From Janthinobacterium lividum (GTDB lineage Bacteria; Pseudomonadota; Gammaproteobacteria; Burkholderiales; Burkholderiaceae_D), in contig NZ_JAAOLY010000013.1 of the NCBI RefSeq assembly GCF_011601275.1, forward strand, positions 157,410-221,409: 64,000 nucleotides of DNA, written 5' to 3'. The notes under the pieces were generated by a model. That model did not search any database, was not told the origin of the DNA, and was given only the letters and a program-made list of their open reading frames with translations. Within the stretch, counting starts at the first letter, position 1; every line of letters begins with the position of its first letter. Below are positions 26,709 through 34,198 of the stretch, in pieces. A program made the position numbers and the translations under genes.

Positions 26709-27626
26709 CTACTTCTTGACGACAAACACGACGCCAACCACGGCCACCAGCATGCCGGCGATGCCCAGCATATTGAATGCTTCGCCAAACATCAGCCAGG
26801 CCATCACGGCCGTCGTGGGCGGCGTCAGGTACAGCAAGCCCGTCACTTTCGTGGCGTCGCTGCGGCGGATCAGGGCGAACAGCAGGAAGATGGCGCCGAT
26901 GGATAGCACGAGTACCGACCACAGCAAGGCGCCGATGAAATTCGCCGTCCATTGCACATTGCTGAAATGCAGGTCCAGCCCTTCGTAATATAGGGCGAAT
27001 GGCAAGACCACGACGATGGAGGCGGCAAACTGCACCACCGTGCCGGTGCGCAAGTCGAATTGCGGACAGTGGCGTTTTTGGTACATGGTGCCGGCCGTCA
27101 TCGACAGCAGCGCGAACACGCACAACAGCACGCTTTCCACGGTCAGGCCAACGAGGTTGATCTTCGCATACACAACGAGGGCCACGCCCAGCAAGCCGAA
27201 GAACAGGCCCAGCCACTGGCGCGGGCGCACGGATTCACCGATCAGCGGTGCGGCGCAGGCCGTCAACACGGGCTGCATGCCCACGATCAGGGCGGACAGG
27301 CCGGCCGGCATGCCCAGCTTGATGGCGCACCAGACGCCGGCCAGATAGCCCGCTTGCATCAAGATGCCGGCCACGGCGATCTGGCGGAACTGTCCCACGG
27401 GCCACGGCGCGCGCAACAGCAGCACCAGCGGCAGCAGGATCACCAGCACGCCCAGGAAGCGCAGCAGCAAAAAGGTCAGCGGGGGCGCGTACGGCAAGCC
27501 GAACTTGGCGACGATAAAACCTGTGCTCCATAACAACACAAAGAAGCCAGGCAAGGCCATCGGCGTCAGAGTGGTCAGAAGAGAGGCTTTGCCGCTGGCG
27601 CCAGCCGCGGCGGGAAGATTGGACAT
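26709..27626 (-). CDS. EamA/DMT-family transporter
   Basis: This 305-residue inner-membrane protein has ten predicted helices in two EamA repeats, starting ALPGFFVLLWSTGFIVAKF and ending VAVVGVVFVVKK. Members export or exchange metabolites and amino acids; the substrate is unknown. The ATG at 27626 is preferred because the frame above it (to 27881) runs through the phasin promoter region. The nitroreductase gene starts just 20 bp downstream, so the two are probably cotranscribed. Confidence 0.9.
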   Translation of the reverse strand: MSNLPAAAGASGKASLLTTLTPMALPGFFVLLWSTGFIVAKFGLPYAPPLTFLLLRFLGVLVILLPLVLLLRAPWPVGQFRQIAVAGILMQAGYLAGVWCAIKLGMPAGLSALIVGMQPVLTACAAPLIGESVRPRQWLGLFFGLLGVALVVYAKINLVGLTVESVLLCVFALLSMTAGTMYQKRHCPQFDLRTGTVVQFAASIVVVLPFALYYEGLDLHFSNVQWTANFIGALLWSVLVLSIGAIFLLFALIRRSDATKVTGLLYLTPPTTAVMAWLMFGEAFNMLGIAGMLVAVVGVVFVVKK

Positions 27627-27975
27627 GGTATCAACTCGGGAAACAGGATCGGCACCGGGTGCTGCGCCAGTGCGGGAGGCAAAGTCTAGCATGCTGCGCC
27701 GCAATCGTCCCTGTAGCGCTGGAAATGATAGTTTAGGCATAAACCATTGACACCTAGAAATCAAATATTTCTCTTTAGAAACAATGACTTTTGATGCAAA
27801 TCTATTCAATTGTTGCATCGCACAAGAAACGCTTGACTTCGTTTTTTTTAACCGTAGAATAGGGTTTGTTGCGTTGCACAATTCTTGTTCAGCTTGAAAA
27901 ATTTAGATTCACCTGCTTTCCCAAACGGTACACGCAGCATCAAATTAACCAGATTTCGATTTTTTGGAGATTTAT
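27627..27975. other. Intergenic region between EamA and phasin genes
   Basis: This stretch holds the divergent promoters of the EamA transporter and the phasin. A strong phasin promoter (27833-27860) and two direct repeats (27813-27825, 27869-27881) are described separately. No further gene is seen. Confidence 0.6.
27813..27881 (+). promoter_or_regulatory. Phasin promoter flanked by a 13-bp direct repeat
   Basis: The promoter consists of ttgact (27833-27838), a 16-bp spacer and tagaat (27855-27860). The repeat ttgcatcgcacaa (27813-27825) and ttgcgttgcacaa (27869-27881) agree at 11 of 13 positions and flank it upstream and just past the likely transcription start. A repressor such as PhaR, which controls phasins in related bacteria, could bind both. 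Confidence 0.65.
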
Positions 27976-28542
27976 ATGTTTTCAATTCCTGAGCAATTTT
28001 CGTCCGCTACCAAAGCCAACCTGGAAGCCCAATTCGCCCTGTTCTCGTCGCTGACGGGCAAAGCCTTCGAAGGCATCGAAAAGATCGTCGAACTGAACCT
28101 GACCGCCGCCAAAGCGACCCTGGAAGAATCGACCGCCGCCGCCAAGCAATTGCTGTCGGCAAAAGATCCACAAGAATTCTTCTCGCTGAGCGCTGCTCAA
28201 GCCCAGCCTAGCGCCGAAAAAGCCATCGCTTACGGCCGTCACCTGGCTGCCATCACGTCCGGCACCCAAGCAGAGTTCAGCAAAGCAGCTGAATCGCAAA
28301 TCGCTGAAACCAACCGCAAGGTAATTTCGCTGGTGGAAGAAGTCACCAAGAACGCGCCAGCCGGTTCGGAAAACGCCGTCGCCATCCTGAAAAGCGCCAT
28401 CGGCAACGCCAATGCAGGCTACGAGCAATTCTCGAAAACCAGCAAGCAAGCCGTCGAAGCCATCGAAGCGAACCTGGCATCGGCCGTGAACCAGTTCACG
28501 CAAGCGGCTGAAAAAGTCGTTCCGCGCGCTGCCGCCAAGTAA
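27976..28542 (+). CDS. phaP: Phasin family protein (PHA granule surface)
   Basis: This 188-residue helical, alanine-rich protein has the betaproteobacterial phasin pattern [18 protein letters not shown] at the N-terminus and the core [20 protein letters not shown]. Phasins coat polyhydroxyalkanoate granules. The start at 27976 has a strong ribosome site (ttggag). Codon use is highly biased, which fits an abundant protein. PHA synthase is not in the window. Confidence 0.93.
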   Translation: MFSIPEQFSSATKANLEAQFALFSSLTGKAFEGIEKIVELNLTAAKATLEESTAAAKQLLSAKDPQEFFSLSAAQAQPSAEKAIAYGRHLAAITSGTQAEFSKAAESQIAETNRKVISLVEEVTKNAPAGSENAVAILKSAIGNANAGYEQFSKTSKQAVEAIEANLASAVNQFTQAAEKVVPRAAAK

Positions 28543-28551
28543 TTCCTGCGC

Positions 28552-28673
28552 GACCGCTACGGCGGTCCGCTAAGTAATCCTCGGGGGTTACTTTAATACC
28601 AGCTCCTCCAGGCATCCATCCCGTACTTCCCCGACGGATGCCATTATGCCCCAGCCCAGCTGGGGCATTTTTT
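28552..28673 (+). terminator. Four consecutive hairpins after phasin, the last a terminator
   Basis: The hairpins are 28552-28567 (gaccgc/gcggtc), 28573-28592 (agtaatcc/gggttact), 28611-28642 (ggcatcc/ggatgcc) and 28646-28668 (atgccccagc/gctggggcat). A tttttt tail follows the last. That last hairpin is a clear intrinsic terminator. The earlier ones may stabilise the mRNA or form part of a 3'-derived small RNA. Confidence 0.7.
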
Positions 28674-28681
28674 ATGCGCGC

Positions 28682-29419
28682 TTACTCGCCCAGATACGCC
28701 GCCTTCACGCGCGGATCGTCGAGCATGGCGGCCGCGTTGCCACCCATGGTGACCAGGCCTGAATCCATCACATAGCCGCGGTGCGCCGCTTGCAGGGCCA
28801 AACGGGCATTCTGTTCGACCAGCAAGATCGTGATGCCTTCGGACGACACCTTGCGGATTACCTCGAAGATTTTCTCGACCATGATGGGCGACAGGCCCAT
28901 CGACGGCTCGTCGAGCAACAGCAATTTCGGATGACTCATCAGTGCGCGCGCCATGGCCAGCATCTGCTGCTCGCCGCCCGACAGGGTGCCGGCCATCTGC
29001 GCCGCCCGTTCCTTCAGGCGCGGGAACACGTCGAACCACTTGGCAATATCGTCCTCGATACCGGCCTTGTCCGTGCGCGTGTAAGCGCCCATCATGAGGT
29101 TTTCGCGGATCGACATGCGGGTAAACACGCCCCGCCCTTCCGGCACCATGGCCAGTTTTCTTTCCACCAAATGAAACGATTTCGTCCCCTTGAGGGACTC
29201 ACCTAGGTAGCTGATCGTACCTACGATCTTGCAGGCCGGCAACGTGCCCGTGATGGCTTTCAAGGTCGTCGTCTTGCCGGCGCCGTTCGCGCCGATCAAG
29301 GCGATCAGCTCGCCCTCGTTCACTTCCAGGTCAATGCCTTTCACGGCCTTGATGCCGCCGTAGGCCACGTGCAAGCCCGATACCTTCAATACATTCTTGT
29401 TCAAGCCATCGTTACTCAT
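28682..29419 (-). CDS. livF: Branched-chain amino acid ABC transporter ATPase LivF
   Basis: This 245-residue ABC ATPase has Walker A GANGAGKTT, signature LSGGEQQM and Walker B LLLDEPSMGLSP. The LivF-type motif MVPEGRGVFTRMSIRENL is present. The ATG at 29419 overlaps the livG stop (atga), giving a tight livH-livM-livG-livF order. It energises import of branched-chain amino acids or related compounds. Confidence 0.95.
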   Translation of the reverse strand: MSNDGLNKNVLKVSGLHVAYGGIKAVKGIDLEVNEGELIALIGANGAGKTTTLKAITGTLPACKIVGTISYLGESLKGTKSFHLVERKLAMVPEGRGVFTRMSIRENLMMGAYTRTDKAGIEDDIAKWFDVFPRLKERAAQMAGTLSGGEQQMLAMARALMSHPKLLLLDEPSMGLSPIMVEKIFEVIRKVSSEGITILLVEQNARLALQAAHRGYVMDSGLVTMGGNAAAMLDDPRVKAAYLGE

Positions 29420-30189
29420 GCGTGCGATCCTCCCAGATAAGCCTCGATGACGGCCGGGTTCTGTTGTATTTCGGCCGGCAAGCCTTCCGCGATGCGCTTG
29501 CCATACTCGAGCACCGTGATGCGGTCGCACAGTCCCATCATCAGTTTCACGTCGTGCTCGATCAACAGCACGGTCTTGCCTTCAGCCTTGATTTTCACCA
29601 ACAGCTCGCGCAGGGCCAGCTTTTCCGTCGCGTTCATGCCGGCCGCCGGCTCGTCGAGCGCCAGCAGTTGCGGGTCGGTGGCCAGCGCGCGGGCGATTTC
29701 CAGGCGCCGCTGGTCGCCGTACGACAGGAAGCGCGCCGTGCGGCTGGCGAACTGGGCAATGCCAACGAAGTCGAGCAGCTCCATGGCCCGCTTGCGGATC
29801 GACGCCTCTTCCTCGCGCGCCGCCTTGTGGCGGAAGATGGCGCCAAACACGCCTTGGTGCGAGCGCACATGACGTCCCACCATGACGTTTTCCAGCGCCG
29901 TCATGTCGCCAAACAAACGGATGTTCTGGAAGGTGCGCGCAATGCCCGCCTTGGCCACCTTGTGCGGCGCGGATGGTGAATACGGCTTGCCGGCCAGCTC
30001 GAAAGTGCCCGTGTCGGGCTGGTACAGGCCCGTGATCACGTTGAAAAACGTCGTCTTGCCGGCCCCGTTCGGGCCGATCAAGCCATAGATCTGGCCTTGC
30101 CGGATGGTAATGCCCACGTCGGTGAGCGCCTGCAAGCCGCCAAAACGTTTATTCACGCCGGCAATATTGAGAATGATCTGTTCGCTCAT
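29416..30189 (-). CDS. livG: Branched-chain amino acid ABC transporter ATPase LivG
   Basis: This 257-residue ABC ATPase has GPNGAGKTTFFNVITG (Walker A), the LivG-type ARTFQNIRLFGDMTALENV segment, signature LSYGDQRR and Walker B LLALDEPAAGMN. The signature is the LivG-typical non-canonical form. It is encoded 12 bp downstream of livM. Confidence 0.95.
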   Translation of the reverse strand: MSEQIILNIAGVNKRFGGLQALTDVGITIRQGQIYGLIGPNGAGKTTFFNVITGLYQPDTGTFELAGKPYSPSAPHKVAKAGIARTFQNIRLFGDMTALENVMVGRHVRSHQGVFGAIFRHKAAREEEASIRKRAMELLDFVGIAQFASRTARFLSYGDQRRLEIARALATDPQLLALDEPAAGMNATEKLALRELLVKIKAEGKTVLLIEHDVKLMMGLCDRITVLEYGKRIAEGLPAEIQQNPAVIEAYLGGSHA

Positions 30190-30201
30190 GCTATCCCTCC
30201 C

Positions 30202-31419
30202 TTAAGCGGACACGACGCCGGTGGATTTGTTGGGCTGGTCGACATCGTGGTCGGGCCGGTCTTCGTGCTTAGGCGATGGCCACAGGCCCGCAGGACGGTT
30301 CAGCATGATCAAGACCATGGCCAGGCCGTACAGCAACTGGCGCAATACTTCGGCCTCGATCACTACATGGCCGAACAGCGCCTGCTGGGCCGGTTCCACC
30401 ACGTGGCGCAACACTTCCGGTATCGAAGCGAGGATCACGCCGCCGAGGATCACGCCGGGGATGTGGCCGATGCCGCCCAGCACCACCATGGCCAGCACGG
30501 CGATCGATTCCGTCAAGGAAAACGATTCCGGCGAGACAAAGCCCTGGAACGAGGCAAACATGGCGCCGGCCACGCCGCCAAACGAGGCGCCCATGGAAAA
30601 GGCCAGCAATTTGACGTTGCGCGTGTTGATGCCCATGGCCTTGGCCGCGATCTCGTCTTCGCGAATGGCCACCCAGGCGCGGCCCAGGCGCGAATGCTGC
30701 AGGCGCTTGGTGACGAACACAACGGCAATGCACAGGAACAGGAACAAAAAGTAATAGGCGTTCACGGACGGCATGGAAAATCCGGCCACCGTGACAGTGC
30801 TGTTGGTGCCCGCCTCGCCCGCCAGGTTGACGCCGAAGATGCGGATGGGGTCGATCAAATTGATGCCTTGCGGCCCATTCGTGAAATTGATCGGGTCATT
30901 CAAATTGTTCATGAAGATGCGGATGATCTCGCCAAAGCCCAGGGTCACGATGGCCAGATAGTCGCCGCGCAGCTTCAAGGTGGGCGCGCCCAGCAAGGCA
31001 CCGAACAGGCCGGCAACAAAAGCGGCCAGCGGCACGATAATCCAGATCGACAAATGGATGCCGTTTTCGCGGATTTCCGGCCCCATCAGTTGCACCAGGG
31101 TCTCGCCCAGCACCGGATATTGATTTACCACCGATTCAAGCAGGATGGCGAACTGGGGCGACGCCAGCAAGGCCGTCAGGTAGGCGCCCACGGCGTAGAA
31201 GGCGATGTAACCGAGGTCGAGCAGGCCGGCAAAGCCGACGACGATGTTCAAGCCCAGGGCCAGCATGATGTACAGCAAGGCCATGTCGATGATGCGTACC
31301 CACGAGTTGCCGAACTGGGCGGCAAAGAACGGGAACACCACCAGCAGCGCGGCCAGGCCCAGCATGCCGGCGTAGGCTTTAGTCGGATTTTTCTTAGCGT
31401 CAAAATCGAGTAGTGCCAT
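30202..31419 (-). CDS. livM: Branched-chain amino acid ABC transporter permease LivM
   Basis: This 405-residue permease has about ten membrane helices and the LivM signature GYIAFYAVGAYLTALL, plus ARGAWVAIREDEIAAKAMGI-like conserved residues (RAWVAIREDEIAAKAMG). A hydrophilic insertion at about residues 85-115 lies between helices. It is 22 bp downstream of livH. Confidence 0.95.
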   Translation of the reverse strand: MALLDFDAKKNPTKAYAGMLGLAALLVVFPFFAAQFGNSWVRIIDMALLYIMLALGLNIVVGFAGLLDLGYIAFYAVGAYLTALLASPQFAILLESVVNQYPVLGETLVQLMGPEIRENGIHLSIWIIVPLAAFVAGLFGALLGAPTLKLRGDYLAIVTLGFGEIIRIFMNNLNDPINFTNGPQGINLIDPIRIFGVNLAGEAGTNSTVTVAGFSMPSVNAYYFLFLFLCIAVVFVTKRLQHSRLGRAWVAIREDEIAAKAMGINTRNVKLLAFSMGASFGGVAGAMFASFQGFVSPESFSLTESIAVLAMVVLGGIGHIPGVILGGVILASIPEVLRHVVEPAQQALFGHVVIEAEVLRQLLYGLAMVLIMLNRPAGLWPSPKHEDRPDHDVDQPNKSTGVVSA

Positions 31420-31441
31420 GATTTAATCTCCCAGTTTTACA

Positions 31442-32371
31442 TCAGGCACGGTCGGCCACGCGTTCGCCCATGATGCCGGACGGGCGCAGGGTCAGCACGA
31501 TGATCAGCACGACAAAGGCAAAGATATCTTGGTAATGGCTGCCCAGGAAGCCGCCCGTGATGTCGCCGATATAGCCAGCACCCAGGCTTTCGATAATGCC
31601 CAGCAAGATACCGCCCAGCATGGCGCCGTAGATATTACCGATACCGCCCAGCACGGCCGCGCAGAAAGCCTTCAAGCCGGGAATGGCGCCCATGGAAAAT
31701 TGGATGGAGGCATAGTTGGCGCCCCACATCACGCCCGCCACGGCCGCCAGCGCGGCGCCGATGGCAAAAGTGGCCACGATGACCTTGTCGGAATCGACGC
31801 CCATGAGTCCCGCCACCCGGGGGTTTTCCGCCGTGGCGCGCATGGCGCGTCCCATGCGGGTTTTTTCCACCAGCAACACCAATCCGCCCATCGACAGCGC
31901 GGCCAGGGCCAGCAGCAGCACTTGCGTTTGCGAAATTACGGCGCCGCCTATGTTGATGGGGTCGGTCGACAGTAATTGCGGGAAGGGCAAGGGATTGCGC
32001 GTCCAGATCATCATGGCGAAGGTTTGCAGCAGGATGGAGACGCCGATGGCGGTAATGAGGGGGGCGAGGCGGGGGGCGTTGCGCAGGCGGCGGTAGGCGA
32101 CCCGCTCGATGATGATGTTGACCAGAATACAGATGGGGATGGCGCCGAGGATGGCCGTGGCCAGTTTCAGATAGCCGGGCCAGTCCGGCACATAAATGCC
32201 CAGCAGCTTGAGGATGGTCAAGCCCACCATGGCGCCGATCATGAGCACGTCGCCGTGGGCGAAATTGATCAGGTTCAGCACGCCGTACACCATGGTGTAA
32301 CCGAGGGCGACTAAGGCATACATGCTGCCCAACACCAAGCCGTTAATGATCTGCTGGATGAATGTATCCAT
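31442..32371 (-). CDS. livH: Branched-chain amino acid ABC transporter permease LivH
   Basis: This 309-residue permease has the family N-terminus MDTFIQQIINGLVLGSMYAL and the motif NFAHGDVLMIGA. The ATG at 32371 matches family length; the frame extends upstream to 32509 without homology. It is the first gene of the cluster. No periplasmic binding protein (LivJ/LivK) gene is present beside it, so the binding protein must be encoded elsewhere. Confidence 0.95.
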   Translation of the reverse strand: MDTFIQQIINGLVLGSMYALVALGYTMVYGVLNLINFAHGDVLMIGAMVGLTILKLLGIYVPDWPGYLKLATAILGAIPICILVNIIIERVAYRRLRNAPRLAPLITAIGVSILLQTFAMMIWTRNPLPFPQLLSTDPINIGGAVISQTQVLLLALAALSMGGLVLLVEKTRMGRAMRATAENPRVAGLMGVDSDKVIVATFAIGAALAAVAGVMWGANYASIQFSMGAIPGLKAFCAAVLGGIGNIYGAMLGGILLGIIESLGAGYIGDITGGFLGSHYQDIFAFVVLIIVLTLRPSGIMGERVADRA

Positions 32372-32667
32372 GATTGCCCTATCAAATATGCATTTTTCGG
32401 GAACAACTTCCGCCAGAACATGGGCCGCTGATACAAAAACGGCACCGGAGGAAGAATTCCTGCAGTGCCATCCCTGGACCGTTCTCACCAGCATGGTGCA
32501 CGCACTCAAAACGGGCGTGACCTTGCTTAGTCATAACGACAACATATTCAAGCTTGAGGCAATCATAACGATCTTTTGCAAAAACTAAGCTTGGAATAAA
32601 TCGATCATTCCCGAATTAAATTCGGTTTTGAGGTAATTCCTCATCAATACTCAACAGCCATACAGAC
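32372..32667. other. Intergenic region between livH and ispH
   Basis: About 300 bp without a convincing gene. It should contain the livH promoter and the 3' end of the ispH transcript. No clear terminator or conserved RNA element was recognised. Confidence 0.45.
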
Positions 32668-33615
32668 TCAGGCGACGTCGCGCTTGATGCCATCGAGGCC
32701 TTTCGGCATCGGGAACGTGACGGCTTCTTGCACGCCGTCAAGCGGGCGCACGCTCTTCACGCCGCACTCTTTCAGGCGGTCGATAACGGCCTGCACGAGC
32801 ACCTCGGGCGCCGAGGCGCCAGCCGTCACACCCACGCGCAGCTTGCCTTCCAGCCAGGCCGGGTCGATCTGCGAAGCATTGTCGACCATGTAGGCAGGCG
32901 TGCCCATCTTGTCTGCCACTTCGCGCAGGCGGTTCGAATTCGAGCTGTTCGGGCTGCCCACGACGATCACCACTTCCACCAGCGGCGCCATGAATTTGAC
33001 GGCTTCCTGGCGGTTCGTGGTGGCGTAGCAAATGTCGCCTTTTTTCGGCTCGGCGATATTCGGATATTTCGCTTTCAAGGCCGCAATAATGTCGCTAGTG
33101 TCGTCAACTGACAACGTTGTTTGCGAAACATAGGCCAGGCTCTCCGGATTGGCGACCTGCAATTTCGCCACATCGTCGAGCGTTTCCACCAGATGCATGC
33201 CCATATCGGCCTGGCCCATCGTGCCTTCCACCTCGGGATGGCCATCGTGGCCGATCATGATGATCTCGCGGCCTTCGCGGCGCATCTTGCCCACTTCCAT
33301 GTGCACCTTGGTGACCAGCGGGCACGTCGCGTCAAAAATGCTCAGGCCGCGCGACTCCGCCTCGGCCCGCACGGCTTTCGATACGCCATGGGCGGAAAAC
33401 ACGAGCGTATTGCCAGCAGGCACGTCATCGAGGTCGTCGATGAAGATGGCGCCCTTGTTGCGCAAGTCGGCCACCACATAGGCGTTGTGGACGATTTCAT
33501 GGCGCACATAGATCGGTGCGCCAAATTGCTGCAAGGCGCGTTCGACGATTTCAATCGCCCGGTCGACGCCAGCACAGAAACCGCGGGGCTGGGCCAGTAA
33601 CAGTTCTTTATCCAT
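32668..33615 (-). CDS. ispH: 4-hydroxy-3-methylbut-2-enyl diphosphate reductase
   Basis: This 315-residue iron-sulfur enzyme carries out the last step of the MEP isoprenoid pathway. Conserved cysteines are in [25 protein letters not shown] and [12 protein letters not shown]. The active-site motifs HGVSKAV and [13 protein letters not shown] are present. It is downstream of the FKBP gene, an arrangement common in Proteobacteria (fkpB-ispH). Confidence 0.97.
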   Translation of the reverse strand: MDKELLLAQPRGFCAGVDRAIEIVERALQQFGAPIYVRHEIVHNAYVVADLRNKGAIFIDDLDDVPAGNTLVFSAHGVSKAVRAEAESRGLSIFDATCPLVTKVHMEVGKMRREGREIIMIGHDGHPEVEGTMGQADMGMHLVETLDDVAKLQVANPESLAYVSQTTLSVDDTSDIIAALKAKYPNIAEPKKGDICYATTNRQEAVKFMAPLVEVVIVVGSPNSSNSNRLREVADKMGTPAYMVDNASQIDPAWLEGKLRVGVTAGASAPEVLVQAVIDRLKECGVKSVRPLDGVQEAVTFPMPKGLDGIKRDVA

Positions 33616-33624
33616 CGCTACTCC

Positions 33625-34080
33625 TTACAGGACCGAAATGAGCTTGACTTCAAAACGCAGCGGCTGGCCAGCCAGCGGATGATTGAAGTCGAACAGGGCC
33701 GAGTCGTCGCGCAGTTCGCGCAGCACACCGGCAAAGCGGCCGCCGCCCGGCGCGGCGAAGTCGACCAGGTCGCCGATCTTGTAGTCGGCGCCCGGCACCG
33801 AGTTTTCGTCCAGCGTCGCGCGCGAGACGGACTGCACCAGCTCGGGATTGCGCTCGCCAAAGCCTTCGCCGGCCGCCAGCTCGAACGTCCGGTGCGTGCC
33901 TTCAGGCAAGCCCAGCAAACGCTGCTCAAGGAATGGCGCCAGTTGACCCTGTCCCAGCATCAAGGTAGCAGGATTTCCGCTGAAGGTCGTGACAATGTCA
34001 GTACCGTCAACAGTAGCAAGACGATAATGCAGGGTGAGGTAAGCCGCTTCGGTGACGACTGCTGGTTGCTCGTTGGACAT
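33625..34080 (-). CDS. fkpB: FKBP-type peptidyl-prolyl cis-trans isomerase (SlpA-like)
   Basis: This 151-residue SlpA/FkpB-type FKBP has the core AYLTLHYRLATVDGTDIVTT, the LMLGQGQLAPFLEQRLLGL segment and the inserted-in-flap domain (GERNPELVQSVSRATL). It is a cytosolic folding catalyst. The ATG at 34080 (MSNEQPAVV) matches the family N-terminus. It is 9 bp upstream of ispH, so the two are cotranscribed. Confidence 0.92.
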   Translation of the reverse strand: MSNEQPAVVTEAAYLTLHYRLATVDGTDIVTTFSGNPATLMLGQGQLAPFLEQRLLGLPEGTHRTFELAAGEGFGERNPELVQSVSRATLDENSVPGADYKIGDLVDFAAPGGGRFAGVLRELRDDSALFDFNHPLAGQPLRFEVKLISVL

Positions 34081-34152
34081 AGTAGTTTTCAAGTAACTGG
34101 TGCAAAACGATATTGTAAGCCACCCTGAGCCAGCGCGCCCCATGCCATCTCG

Positions 34153-34188
34153 GCGCGGCCATGCTTTTGTCAAAAAACATGGCCGCGC
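34153..34188. repeat. Perfect 11-bp inverted repeat between two minus-strand genes
   Basis: Arms gcgcggccatg and catggccgcgc enclose a 14-base loop that itself can pair (tttt/aaaa). It lies between the glycosidase-like gene and fkpB. There is no adjoining T run, so it may be a mRNA-stabilising hairpin or a Rho-related site rather than a classic terminator. Confidence 0.6.
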
Positions 34189-34198
34189 GCCCTTTCAC

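Noticed and set aside
26690..26788. N-terminal extension of the nitroreductase to 26788
   Set aside because: It lies inside the EamA gene and has Trp/Cys-rich, unrelated composition. The GTG at 26689 with a ribosome site fits better.
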